Below, piece after piece: positions 54,743 through 63,287 of a DNA stretch of 64,000 nucleotides. The DNA comes from Polyangiaceae bacterium. Its GTDB lineage: Bacteria; Myxococcota_A; Polyangia; Polyangiales; Polyangiaceae. The notes beneath the pieces were generated by a model. It was not told where the DNA came from, did no database searches, and saw nothing but the letters and a program-made list of their open reading frames with translations. Position 1 is the first letter of the stretch. Each line of letters starts with the position of its first letter. The stretch covers positions 1 through 64,000 of the forward strand of contig JALHPN010000014.1 in assembly GCA_022842465.1 (NCBI GenBank). The letters are read 5' to 3'. The position numbers were made by a program, and so were the translations under genes.

Positions 54743-55833
54743 GCATGGATCACGAGAGCGAGCCCATCATCCCGCTCCGGCGCCTGACGGGGCGGAGCGG
54801 CACGGTCGTCCTCGTTCCGCGGCCCGTGCCGCCCCCGCGCCCCCCTGGGGCGGTCCGAACCGCGTTCCGGGCAGCTATCAGAACCCGCCTCGGCGGCGCG
54901 GGGATGCTCGTCGTCGCGATGCTCGCCCTCGTGGCGGTCTTCGCGGATCTGCTCGCCAACGAGATGCCGATCGTCTGCGAGATCCGCGGCACGGTCTACG
55001 TCCTCCCCAACGTCACGCGACCGGCCACCCTCGAGGGCAAGGACGCGGGACGCATCGCGAGCGAGGCGACCTGGGCGGTGTTTCCGCTCGTGGCCCACGG
55101 TCCGGTCCTCCCCCCCGCCGCGTTCGAGGAGCACGTGCCCTTCGCGCGGCCGTTCGCCTCGAAGGGGCATCCGCTCGGCACCGACGGCGCGGGGCGCGAC
55201 GTCTTCGCGCGCGTCGTCCACGGCGCTCGGAGCTATCTCGTGTTCGCGCTCGTCGCTGCGCTCGCGTCGATCGCGCTGGGAGCGGGGGTGGGGGCCGTCG
55301 CCGGGCTCTACGGCGGGACGTTCGACGCGCTGCTCGGACGCGCCATCGAGACGGTGAGCGCATTTCCGCCGCTCGTCCTCGTCCTCGGCATCCAGGCCGC
55401 CGTGCCGCGCCCGACGCTCGCGACCCTCTTCTTCGCGATCGCGATCACGCGCTGGCCGGAGGTCGCGCGCCTCGTGCGCGGCGAGGTGATGCGAGTGACG
55501 ACGCGCGACTACGTGCTCGCCGCGCGGGCGCTCGGCGCGAGCCCTTGGCGCGTGCTCCGCCGCCATGTCGCGCCCCATCTCCGCGGCTCGCTAGTCGTTG
55601 CTGTCGCGGTCGGAATCTCCTCGGTCGTCCTGATGGAGGCCTCGCTCGACTTCCTCCACGTCGGCGCGCCGCCGAGCGGCGCGTCGTGGGGCGAGACGAT
55701 GAGTCAGTTTCGCGACGCGCCTCACGCGTGGTGGGTCCTCCTCTTCCCTGGTCTCTTCCTCTTCGCCACGATCATCGGGCACAACCTGAGCGCCGAAGCG
55801 CTGCGCAACGCGCTCGACCCGCGCGCTCGGTGA
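54739..55833 (+). CDS. YejE/DppC-type ABC permease
   Basis: 364 residues. A cytosolic N-terminus, TM1 (GMLVVAMLALVAVFADLLA), then a periplasmic loop with NEMPIVCEIRGTVYVLPN that recalls YejE (ANDKPxLVxYxGxYxFP). GHPLGTDGAGRDVFARVVHG and the EAA loop TRDYVLAARALGASPWRV are OppC-family hallmarks. GTG overlaps the upstream stop (GTGA); ATG at 54745 is possible. With the previous gene it forms the channel of an oligopeptide importer. Confidence 0.9.
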   Translation: MSMDHESEPIIPLRRLTGRSGTVVLVPRPVPPPRPPGAVRTAFRAAIRTRLGGAGMLVVAMLALVAVFADLLANEMPIVCEIRGTVYVLPNVTRPATLEGKDAGRIASEATWAVFPLVAHGPVLPPAAFEEHVPFARPFASKGHPLGTDGAGRDVFARVVHGARSYLVFALVAALASIALGAGVGAVAGLYGGTFDALLGRAIETVSAFPPLVLVLGIQAAVPRPTLATLFFAIAITRWPEVARLVRGEVMRVTTRDYVLAARALGASPWRVLRRHVAPHLRGSLVVAVAVGISSVVLMEASLDFLHVGAPPSGASWGETMSQFRDAPHAWWVLLFPGLFLFATIIGHNLSAEALRNALDPRAR

Positions 55834-55881
55834 GACGCCTGGCTGCTTGACGGAGCGCGCCGACCGTGTGGCAATGACCGC

Positions 55882-56910
55882 ATGGCCGCTCGGCGAAACG
55901 CTGCCCTCGGCGCCTCGGTCGCCGCGCTGGTCGCATGCGGCCCACGCGAAAAGGACGCAGCGAAGTACCTCGGCGAGCAGGGGTACGCGGACGTCACGGT
56001 GACCAAGGACGGGCAGACCTTCGCGTGGACCGCCACGAAGGGAGACCAATACTGCACCGGCACGCTCGCGATGACGAAGGGGCTCGGCAGCTCCTCGCAG
56101 ACGAACGCCGCGAGCTGCGAGCGTGACACGCGCGGGTGCAAGCCAGGCGCCGCCGCGGTCTGCACGACGATCGCCGACGAGCTCTACGGGAAGGACGCGA
56201 AGGTCTTCCCGACGAAGGCAGCCGAGCTCTATCGCGTCGCGTGCGAGGACGAGGACGCTCGCGCCTGCGCGCGGGTCGCCGAGTTCGAGAAGATCGACAA
56301 GGCCTGGGACAAGGTCCGCGCCTTCGCGAAGCGAGGCTGCGAGCTCGGATCGGGGGAGGGGTGCCGTCACCTCGCGATCACGGAGTCCGAGGGGCAGGGC
56401 ACGGAGAAGAACACGGCGAAGGGCCTCGAGCTCGCGAAGAAGGCGTGCGACCTCGACGACAAGAAGGGCTGCCGCGCGCTCGCGGGTCTCCTCGTCGACG
56501 AGCGCCGGGCGGAGGAGGCCCTCCCGATCGCCGAGAAACTCTGCGCCGCGAAGTTCGAGGACGGATGCTTCGTCCTTGCCGCCGCGCTCTTCGACGTGAA
56601 GAAGGAGTATCCGCGCGCGCTCGAGTACCTGGAGGAGGCCTGCAAGGAGCAGAAGCTCCCCGCGCGCGGCTTCGCGTGCAACCTCGCCGGCGCCATCACG
56701 CTCGGCGGGCTGGGGACGAAGAAGGACTCCGCCCGCGGCATCGCGTTCCTCGAGGCATCCTGCAAGGAGGACTACGCCGAGGGGTGCTCGAATGCGGCGC
56801 GAATGTACAGGAGCGGCGCGAACGGCGTCGCGAAGGACAAACCCAAGGGCGATGCCTTCGCCGTGCAGGCGTGCAAGCTCGGGAAGACCGAGCTCTGTGA
56901 CGGCAACTGA
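55882..56910 (+). CDS. Cys-rich Sel1-like-repeat lipoprotein
   Basis: 342 residues. Signal with lipobox VALVAC, an N-terminal beta domain (TVTKDGQTFAWTATKGDQY), then repeats of about 35 residues with Cys at fixed places (ELYRVACEDEDARACARVAE, FAKRGCELGSGEGCRHLA, LAKKACDLDDKKGCRALAG, FLEASCKEDYAEGCSNAA). These are Sel1-type repeats with one Cys pair each, so each helix hairpin is probably disulfide-locked in the periplasm. Likely a protein-interaction scaffold. Confidence 0.85.
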   Translation: MAARRNAALGASVAALVACGPREKDAAKYLGEQGYADVTVTKDGQTFAWTATKGDQYCTGTLAMTKGLGSSSQTNAASCERDTRGCKPGAAAVCTTIADELYGKDAKVFPTKAAELYRVACEDEDARACARVAEFEKIDKAWDKVRAFAKRGCELGSGEGCRHLAITESEGQGTEKNTAKGLELAKKACDLDDKKGCRALAGLLVDERRAEEALPIAEKLCAAKFEDGCFVLAAALFDVKKEYPRALEYLEEACKEQKLPARGFACNLAGAITLGGLGTKKDSARGIAFLEASCKEDYAEGCSNAARMYRSGANGVAKDKPKGDAFAVQACKLGKTELCDGN

Positions 56911-56945
56911 TCCTCGCGCGCCGACGAGGCTATGCTCGCGGCACC

Positions 56946-59678
56946 ATGTCGACATCCGCGCGCATCGAGCCCTCTGACGCGCTCCGGCGCGACGTTCGTG
57001 AGCTCGGCGCGCTCCTCGGGGAGACCCTGGTGGAGCAGGCCGGCGCGAAGCTGCTCGAGCTCGAGGAGGCGATTCGCGCCCTCGCCAAGGAGCGCCGGCG
57101 CGGCACCCGCGAGGTGAGGCGCGAGGCCGGAAGGAAGATGCGCGCGGCGATCGAGGCCCTCGACACGCACGAAGCAGCGAACGTCGCCCGCGCGTTCACC
57201 CACTATTTCCAGCTCGTGAACCTCGCCGAGCAGCATCATCGCGTTCGTCGCCTTCGCGAACGGGCGCGGAGCGGGGCTTCGTCACCGGGCTCGTTCGAGC
57301 ACGAGGTCTCGCGCCTCGCCGAGAAGGTGTCGGCCGAGGCGTTCGCGGCGGCGATCGCGCGCGTCTCGATCGCGCTCGTCTTCACGGCCCATCCGAGCGA
57401 GGCGCAGCGGCGGACGGTGCTCGTCAAGCACCGGCGCATCGCCCAGATCCTCGCGCGCCGTGAGCGAGAGGACGTCCTGCCGTCCGAGCGCGACGACCTC
57501 GCGCTCGCCCTCCGCGAGGAGATCGCGTCGCTCTGGCAGACGGACGAGATCCGCGTCTTGAAGCCGCGCGTCTCCGACGAGGTCAAGAACACCCTCTACT
57601 ATCTCGAGCAGGTCATCTTCCCGCTCGTGCCGCGCTTCTATGCGTCCCTCGAGCGGGTCGCCCGGCGCGCCTACGGCCAGGCGGTGCCGGTCGAGACCTT
57701 CCTCCGCTTCGGCTCGTGGGTCGGCGCCGACATGGACGGCAACCCGAACGTCACGCCCGAGGTGACGCTCGACACGGCCCTGGCGCAGGCGGCGCGCATC
57801 CTCGCCCTCTACCATCGCGAGCTCGAGACGCTCGGCGACGCGCTCTCCCAGAGTACGCGACGCGTCGCGGTCGATCCCGAGCTCGAGGCGTCGACCGCGC
57901 GCGACGCAGAGCTCCTCCCCGAGCTCGCATCGCACCTCGCCGACGCCGCGCGCGACGAGCCCTACCGGCGGAAGCTCCGCTTCGTCGAAGCGCGCCTCGA
58001 GGCGACACGCGACGCGATCTTCACCGCGAGGCGAACGAAGACGCACGAGCCGCCGTGGGCGCCGCACGCCTATCGCGCCCCAGATGAGCTCGTCGCCGAC
58101 CTCGAGCTCGTCGCCGCGTCACTCGCGCGGAACAAGGGCGGTCGCGCCGGCGAGCGCCGCGTCCGCGCCCTCGTGCGTCAGGTCGAGACGTTCGGTTTCC
58201 ACCTCGCGCGCCTCGACGTGCGCGTGCCCGCGGCGTGGGTCCGCGAGGCAGCCTGCAACGCGCTCTGGCTGCCGGAGGGCGCGGCCCTGGAGGGCGCCGC
58301 GCTCGATCGCGCGCTCGGGGAGGAGGGAGCTCCGCCCCGCCCCGACACTGCGGGGATGCGCGCGATGGAGGCGGTCGCCCGCGTCCGCGCCGTCACCGCC
58401 GACGGCGGCGCGGAGTCCTTCATCCTCAGCATGGCCCGCGGGCGACAAGACATGCTCGCGGCCCTCGTCCTCGCGCGTGTCGCGGGGCTCTATCGGCCGG
58501 AGGACGGCGTAGCCAACGTCTCGATCGTCCCGCTCTTCGAGACGCTCGAAGACCTGGAGCGCTGCGCGACGGAGGTGGACAGCGCCGCCGAGCACCCCGC
58601 CTACCGCCGCTATCTGGAGCTCCGCGGCGGCGTGCAAGAGGTGATGATCGGCTACTCGGACTCGAACAAGGACGCGGGCATCCTCGCCTCGAGCTTCGCG
58701 CTCTATCGCGCGCAGGAGGCGCTCGTGGCGGTCTCCAAGAAGCGCGGCCTCCACATCGAGATCTTCCACGGACGCGGCGGATCGATCGGACGCGGCGGGG
58801 GTCCGTCGCAGCGGGCGATCGAGAGCCTGCCGCCGGGGTCGATCGACGGCCGCTTCAAGCTCACCGAGCAAGGCGAGGTCGTCGGCTGGAAGTACCTCCT
58901 GCCCGACATCGCCGAGCGGAACCTGGAGCTCACCGCGAGCGGCGTGCTCCGCGCGACGCTCGATCCGCACCCCGTGCGGGAGGCGGCCTTCCTCCGCGCG
59001 TTCGAGGAGGCCTCTGCGAAGAGCCTCGAGACGTACCGCTCGCTCGTAAGCGACCCGGCCTTCCTTGCCTATTACGAAGGGTCGACGCCGCTCGCGGAGA
59101 TCTCGCTCCTCAACATCGGCTCGCGCCCGGCGCGCCGCTCGGGGACGGCGACGCGCAGCCTCGACGACCTCCGTGCGATCCCGTGGGTGTTCGCGTGGAC
59201 GCAGTCGCGCCAGATCGTGCCGGGCTGGTTCGGCGCGGGGAGCGCGCTCGTCCACCTCATCCGGGAGCACGGCGTCGACTTCGTGAGGCGGATGCGCGAT
59301 GGATGGCCGTTCTTCGCATCGACCCTCGACGCGGTGGCCGTCGCCCTCGCGACCGCAGACATGGACATCGCGCGGAGGTACGCGGACCTCGTCCCGGACA
59401 CGAAGAGCGCGGCGCGTCTCTTCGCGCGGATCGCGCTCGACCACGGCCGGGCCTCACGCGCGATCGCGGCCATCGGCGGACGTGGCGCGGTCCTCCCGCC
59501 GCAGTCGACGCTCGCGCGGGCGATCGATCTCCGTAACCCCTACGTCGACCCTCTCAGCTTCCTCCAGGTCGAGCTCCTCCGACGAAAGCGCGCGCGAGGC
59601 GGCGACGACCCCGAGCTCGACCGCGCGATCTTGCTCACGATCAACGGTATCGCCGCCGGGCTCCGCAACACGGGCTGA
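56946..59678 (+). CDS. ppc: Phosphoenolpyruvate carboxylase
   Basis: 910 residues, full length. VFTAHPSEAQRRTVLVKH holds the catalytic His; GADMDGNPNVT, GYSDSNKDAGILAS, FHGRGGSIGRGGGPS and QSRQIVPGWFGAG are PEPC active-site motifs; the C-terminus IAAGLRNTG is the usual one. Forms oxaloacetate from PEP and bicarbonate to refill the TCA cycle. TATGCT ends 9 bases before the ATG. Confidence 0.98.
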   Translation: MSTSARIEPSDALRRDVRELGALLGETLVEQAGAKLLELEEAIRALAKERRRGTREVRREAGRKMRAAIEALDTHEAANVARAFTHYFQLVNLAEQHHRVRRLRERARSGASSPGSFEHEVSRLAEKVSAEAFAAAIARVSIALVFTAHPSEAQRRTVLVKHRRIAQILARREREDVLPSERDDLALALREEIASLWQTDEIRVLKPRVSDEVKNTLYYLEQVIFPLVPRFYASLERVARRAYGQAVPVETFLRFGSWVGADMDGNPNVTPEVTLDTALAQAARILALYHRELETLGDALSQSTRRVAVDPELEASTARDAELLPELASHLADAARDEPYRRKLRFVEARLEATRDAIFTARRTKTHEPPWAPHAYRAPDELVADLELVAASLARNKGGRAGERRVRALVRQVETFGFHLARLDVRVPAAWVREAACNALWLPEGAALEGAALDRALGEEGAPPRPDTAGMRAMEAVARVRAVTADGGAESFILSMARGRQDMLAALVLARVAGLYRPEDGVANVSIVPLFETLEDLERCATEVDSAAEHPAYRRYLELRGGVQEVMIGYSDSNKDAGILASSFALYRAQEALVAVSKKRGLHIEIFHGRGGSIGRGGGPSQRAIESLPPGSIDGRFKLTEQGEVVGWKYLLPDIAERNLELTASGVLRATLDPHPVREAAFLRAFEEASAKSLETYRSLVSDPAFLAYYEGSTPLAEISLLNIGSRPARRSGTATRSLDDLRAIPWVFAWTQSRQIVPGWFGAGSALVHLIREHGVDFVRRMRDGWPFFASTLDAVAVALATADMDIARRYADLVPDTKSAARLFARIALDHGRASRAIAAIGGRGAVLPPQSTLARAIDLRNPYVDPLSFLQVELLRRKRARGGDDPELDRAILLTINGIAAGLRNTG

Positions 59679-59733
59679 GCCTCGCTCGAAATCGGCGCGC
59701 AACCCCCGCCACGAGGCGGCCGACCGTCTCCTC

Positions 59734-60207
59734 GTGTTGCGACGCATCCGCTATCTCCTCCGACTCACGCGCGGCGCCGGCCGACCGCGCGACATGATCC
59801 TGCGGCACGAGCAGCCCCATCCGATCTTCACGATCGGCGTCGAGGGCAGCTGGCAGGTGGTTGCCGAGGGCGTCCTGCCGTCACACGTCCTCGTCGCGTA
59901 CAACGGGGTCGATCTCTACGTCGCGGCCCACCCCTCGGCGAAGGGTGCCCCTGCCCCTCGAATCGACGGTGATCCGCTCACCCCACGCTGGGTCCCCGTC
60001 CGCCACACCGCGCATCTCGAGCTCGGACGCGCGATCATCGCGGTCCTCCCGCGACTGGCGGTCGTGCGCGTTCCCGCCGCATCCACCGTCCGTGACGGCG
60101 CCCTCGGCGCACCGCGCCTCGTCCGTGAGGAGACGACGGTGCCGGGCGACGCCCTCGTCATCGAGCACCTTCGTGCCGAAGCTGCACACCCCGCCACGGG
60201 AGCCTGA
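59734..60207 (+). CDS. Small protein, possibly FHA-like beta domain
   Basis: About 157 residues from GTG; ATG at 59794 would give 137. After a basic N-terminus the protein is beta-rich: IFTIGVEGSWQVVAEGVLPS, HVLVAYNGVDLYVAA, HLELGRAIIAVLP. IGVEGSWQVV and SHVLV resemble a degenerate FHA domain, but the conserved Arg/Ser/His residues are not clear. Function not assigned. No ribosome site or -10 close to either start. Confidence 0.55.
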   Translation: MLRRIRYLLRLTRGAGRPRDMILRHEQPHPIFTIGVEGSWQVVAEGVLPSHVLVAYNGVDLYVAAHPSAKGAPAPRIDGDPLTPRWVPVRHTAHLELGRAIIAVLPRLAVVRVPAASTVRDGALGAPRLVREETTVPGDALVIEHLRAEAAHPATGA

Positions 60208-60240
60208 CGATCGCGCCGAGCGACGCCAGGGCAGCGACGG

Positions 60241-61095
60241 TCAAGGGCGACGCCACGTCAGCTTCGTGACACGCCAACCGCCCGACGCGTCCCGCACGAC
60301 ATCGATCGCGTAGGAGGCTCCGCCGCCTCCGATCTGCACGACGCCTTCGCGCTCCTCGAGGAGGCTCGTCCCCACGGCCTCGCCGGAGCTCCACACGCCT
60401 GGAGCGTGGCGATCCTCGGCGAGCCTCCCGAGGTCGCTCGCGGTCAGGTTGCTGTCGGACGCGAGGAACGGCCGAACCAGCCCGATGTCCTCTCGGTCCA
60501 CGGCCTCCGCGAGCGCGTGCACCGTCGCCTCCAGAGCGCGGAACGAGTCTGCCTCCTCGCGGCGAGCAGCCCAGAGGATGCTCCACGTCGCTCCCGCGCC
60601 GCCGTCCACTTCGGGATCGAGGAGCTTCATGCCCATGGGGGTCCTCTCGACCCTCAGGAGCTTGAGCACGGCCTCGTGCCGGCACGAGCCTTCGGTTCGC
60701 GACGCGTCGAATCGCACCGCGAGCTGAGTGCCGCCGAAGTCCGCGAAGAGCTCCTGCGACGTGTACTCGACGAACGGGAAGCTGCCCGACGTCACGCGCT
60801 CGACTCGAAAGGTGTAGAAATAGCTCTGGTGCCGTTTGCCCGTCGCGCGGCGGCCCGCGCAGCTCGCGAGGAGCTCGACCCCCGGAAAGCCGGGGCCGAC
60901 GGCGCGCGTCGCGGGTGAACGTTCGGGTGCAACGGCGTTTCCGCGGGGCGGTGGGCGCGTCGCGCGGTCCGCCGCCCGCTGCGTGCTCTCCCCGCGGCAC
61001 GCGCCCAGCGCCAGCAAGAGCCCGAGCCCGACGCCCCAGCCCGTCGTCGAGGCGATGACGGGCGCGGACGAGACGAGGCGGGAGAGGCGGCTCAT
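60241..61095 (-). CDS. Lipoprotein, unknown
   Basis: 284 residues. The lipobox is LLALGAC near residue 33, followed by an Arg/Pro-rich spacer. The mature part includes ELLASCAGRRATGKRH, SYFYTFRVERVTSG, and a C-terminal alpha/beta region ending DASGGWRVTKLTWRRP. The end looks like a small NTF2-like fold, but I cannot assign it. Its ATG overlaps the stop of a 31-residue ORF (ATGA), suggesting coupled translation. Confidence 0.65.
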   Translation of the reverse strand: MSRLSRLVSSAPVIASTTGWGVGLGLLLALGACRGESTQRAADRATRPPPRGNAVAPERSPATRAVGPGFPGVELLASCAGRRATGKRHQSYFYTFRVERVTSGSFPFVEYTSQELFADFGGTQLAVRFDASRTEGSCRHEAVLKLLRVERTPMGMKLLDPEVDGGAGATWSILWAARREEADSFRALEATVHALAEAVDREDIGLVRPFLASDSNLTASDLGRLAEDRHAPGVWSSGEAVGTSLLEEREGVVQIGGGGASYAIDVVRDASGGWRVTKLTWRRP

Positions 61096-61187
61096 GGCCA
61101 GGAGCCGACGTCTCGAGCGCGGTCCCTCTCCGCGCACGATGCCGCGAGGCATGCGACGCCGGTCGCCGTGAGGAGCGCGGGCCGCAT
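61092..61187 (-). CDS. Tiny ORF (31 aa), lipoprotein-like leader
   Basis: ATG at 61187 to a TGA that overlaps the start of the 60241 gene. It encodes MRPALLTATGVACLAASC plus a short charged tail, resembling a minimal entericidin-type lipoprotein. TAGCAT (61194-61199) ends 6 bases before the ATG, the same geometry as the leaderless genes in this window. Too short for confident calling; it could be a translated leader. Confidence 0.45.
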   Translation of the reverse strand: MRPALLTATGVACLAASCAERDRARDVGSWP

Positions 61188-61193
61188 GCGTCG

Positions 61194-61199
61194 ATGCTA
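61194..61199 (-). promoter_or_regulatory. -10 hexamer before the 31-aa ORF
   Basis: TAGCAT, 6 bases before the ATG at 61187. It is probably the promoter for both the tiny ORF and the 60241 lipoprotein. Confidence 0.45.
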
Positions 61200-61333
61200 A
61201 CGCGGGACGCCTCGGCGTCACCATGGCGCGAAAGACGCGCGCCCGGGCAGTGTGCGCGCGTGTACGGCATGACGCTGCACCCGCCCCGGCCCCCTTGGTT
61301 CCGCCCCGGGGATGGGTTACTCCTCCCCGCGAG

Positions 61334-62041
61334 ATGCACATCATCGGTGGCTCGCGCCCTGGGGCGCCCGGAGGCGGAGGCGGCAGCGGAAAGAAGGATG
61401 CGGGCGTCGTCCCGTACGTGACGGAGCGCGACTTCGAGCAAGAGGTGCTCCTCGCCGAGGTCCCCGTGCTCGTCCAGTACACGTCCGAGCGGAGCCAGGC
61501 CTGCATCGCCATCGCGCCCGAAGTGGACGCGTTCGCGAAGGAGATGCAGGGAAAATGCAAGGTCGTGAAGGTCGACATCGACAAGGCGCAGGCCCTCGCG
61601 CGCCAGCTTCGCATCCAGCAGCTCCCGACGTTCATGCTCTTCGCGGAGCAGCGCCTCGCGGACGCGCAGGTCGGCCCACTGAATCGCAAGCAGCTCCGCG
61701 CGATGGTGGAGCCGTTCCTCCCCCGCCAGGAAGGCGCCCTCAAGGCGCGCGAGCTCGCCGAGCTCCTGAAGCGTGGCGGCGTCGCGCCGGTGGACGTGCG
61801 TGATGCGCAGGCCTTCGGGCGCGCGCACCTCCCGGGGGCGACGAGCCTCCCCGCCGACGCGATCGAGGGCCGGCTCGCGGAGCTCTTCATGCTCCCCGGC
61901 CAGCCTGTCCTCTACGACCGCGCGGGCGAGAAGACGAAAGAGCTCGCCGTGAGGCTCGCGGAGGCGGGCGCGCCGGTCGCGTTCCTCGAGGGCGGCATCC
62001 TCGCGTGGGAGGCCGAGGGTCTTCCGGTCGAGCGGCCCTGA
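61334..62041 (+). CDS. Thioredoxin-rhodanese fusion lacking catalytic cysteines
   Basis: 235 residues. The thioredoxin fold (about 30-135) keeps VPVLVQYTSER, KCKVVKVDIDKAQALARQL and the cis-Pro QLPTFMLF, but the CxxC site reads ERSQAC, leaving only the second Cys. The rhodanese-like domain (about 145-235; VDVRDAQAFGRAHLPGA, FLEGGILAWEAEGLP) has Asp where the sulfur-carrying Cys belongs (VLYDRAGEKTKEL). Neither domain should carry out its usual chemistry. ATG at 61334 is preferred; the frame is open to 61223. Confidence 0.85.
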   Translation: MHIIGGSRPGAPGGGGGSGKKDAGVVPYVTERDFEQEVLLAEVPVLVQYTSERSQACIAIAPEVDAFAKEMQGKCKVVKVDIDKAQALARQLRIQQLPTFMLFAEQRLADAQVGPLNRKQLRAMVEPFLPRQEGALKARELAELLKRGGVAPVDVRDAQAFGRAHLPGATSLPADAIEGRLAELFMLPGQPVLYDRAGEKTKELAVRLAEAGAPVAFLEGGILAWEAEGLPVERP

Positions 62042-62048
62042 GCGCGGC

Positions 62049-62867
62049 TCAGCCGGCTCTCGTCTCCGAGAGCTTCCGCATCAGCTCCGCCGTCGCGTCG
62101 TCCGCGGGGAAGTACGTCTCGATCCGGAGCTCCTCCGCCGTCGCGTCGATCGCGGTCCCGATCGTCGAGATCATCGTGAAGAGCCTCGCCTCGTAGGGGC
62201 CGCGCACGAGGTGGAGGGTGAGGAAGGGCCCGAGCTCCGCCCCCGAACGGAGCTCGGGTCGCGGGAGGTCGGGGATGGCGTCGAGGACGGCGCGCACCTC
62301 CGCGTAGGCCGGATCGTCTGCGGCGCGCGCCGTCTCGCGCCGCGCGCGCTCGAGCATCAGGGCGGCGGCCTCGTCGAAGTTGACGATGGACGGTCGGAGC
62401 CCGAGAGGGTGGAGGCCCGCGACGAGCACGTTCTTCATCACCTCCGGCGGCGCCGCGGCCATATCCATGAACACGGCGAGGAGGCGGAGAGCGCCCGCGT
62501 TCATGGCGAGGATGTTCCATGCGCGGTCGCACGCGATCGCCCCGTTCGGCTCGACCCCGTGGAGCACGAGGTCGACCGCCCGGCGGAGGGAGGCTGCGGC
62601 GGGCGCGTCGAGCGGCTCGTCGCGATACGCCGCCACGAACCCGGCGGCCTCGAGGAGCGTGTTGCGGTCCCGGAGGGTGAGGTCGAGCGCCGATCCGAGG
62701 AGGAGCACCATCGTCCGACTCGGCGTCGCCTTTCCGGTCTCGAGGCAGCTCAGGTGACGCGGCGAAATCTCCGCGTCGCGCGCGAGCCGCTCCTGGCTCA
62801 TGCCGCTCTTGGTACGGAACCGGCGGAGGAGCGCGCCGAAGGGCGAGGCGGAGACGACGGTGGCCAC
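62049..62867 (-). CDS. XRE-family regulator with MmyB-like ligand domain
   Basis: 272 residues. The N-terminal HTH (LLRRFRTKSGMSQERLARDA, EISPRHLSCLETGKATPS) is classic XRE. The C-terminal part (CDRAWNILAMNAGALRLL, RRAVDLVLHGVEPNGA, PFLTLHLVRGPYEARLFTMIS) matches the MmyB-like domain that follows HTH in many soluble regulators. TAACCT ends 6 bases before the GTG. The palindromic array at 62901-62933 lies over its -35 region, so autoregulation is likely. Convergent with the thioredoxin-rhodanese gene. Confidence 0.92.
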   Translation of the reverse strand: MATVVSASPFGALLRRFRTKSGMSQERLARDAEISPRHLSCLETGKATPSRTMVLLLGSALDLTLRDRNTLLEAAGFVAAYRDEPLDAPAAASLRRAVDLVLHGVEPNGAIACDRAWNILAMNAGALRLLAVFMDMAAAPPEVMKNVLVAGLHPLGLRPSIVNFDEAAALMLERARRETARAADDPAYAEVRAVLDAIPDLPRPELRSGAELGPFLTLHLVRGPYEARLFTMISTIGTAIDATAEELRIETYFPADDATAELMRKLSETRAG

Positions 62868-62873
62868 GGGCCC

Positions 62874-62879
62874 AGGTTA
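62874..62879 (-). promoter_or_regulatory. -10 hexamer, leaderless start at 62867
   Basis: TAACCT, 6 bases before the GTG of the XRE regulator. Confidence 0.5.
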
Positions 62880-62900
62880 GCGGGAGCCCCGCTGCGCCGT

Positions 62901-62933
62901 CATGACCTCCGAGGTCATGGTCGCCATGACCTC
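62901..62933. promoter_or_regulatory. Palindromic operator between XRE regulator and membrane gene
   Basis: CATGACCTC (62901-62909), one base, its exact inverse GAGGTCATG (62911-62919), five bases, then CATGACCTC again (62925-62933). The first pair is a 19-base perfect palindrome. Position over the regulator's -35 and 21 bases before the divergent ATG fits repression of both genes. Confidence 0.7.
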
Positions 62934-62954
62934 GCGGCTCCATCCTCTCCCATC

Positions 62955-63275
62955 ATGAACAACGTCCTCCGGGTCGGAGCGCCGATCGCCCTCTTCCTCG
63001 TGTTCACCGCGTACACGCTCGACGTGGCGCACACGCACGGGCTCCTCGGGTTCCTCTCGCTCGCCGGGCGCGAGCGGTGGGGCATGCAGCTCCTCCTCGA
63101 CCTCGTGATCTCCCTGTTCTTCGCAGGCGCGTGGGTCAAAAACGACGCGAGGCAGCGCGGGATCGACGCGCGGCCCTACCTCGTCGCGATGGCGCTCGGC
63201 GGCTCCGTCGGCACGTTCGCCTACGTCGTCCGCCGCTCTCTCGCGCCCGCGCCGCAGCGCCACCCGCAGCTCTGA
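62955..63275 (+). CDS. Small membrane protein, DUF2834-like
   Basis: 106 residues with three hydrophobic segments (VGAPIALFLVFTAYTL, LLLDLVISLFFAGAWV, YLVAMALGGSVGTFAYVV). WVKNDARQRGIDARPY between the second and third helices resembles DUF2834. Divergent from the XRE regulator across the palindromic operator and therefore its probable regulatory target. Confidence 0.75.
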   Translation: MNNVLRVGAPIALFLVFTAYTLDVAHTHGLLGFLSLAGRERWGMQLLLDLVISLFFAGAWVKNDARQRGIDARPYLVAMALGGSVGTFAYVVRRSLAPAPQRHPQL

Positions 63276-63287
63276 CCTGCGCGTCGC

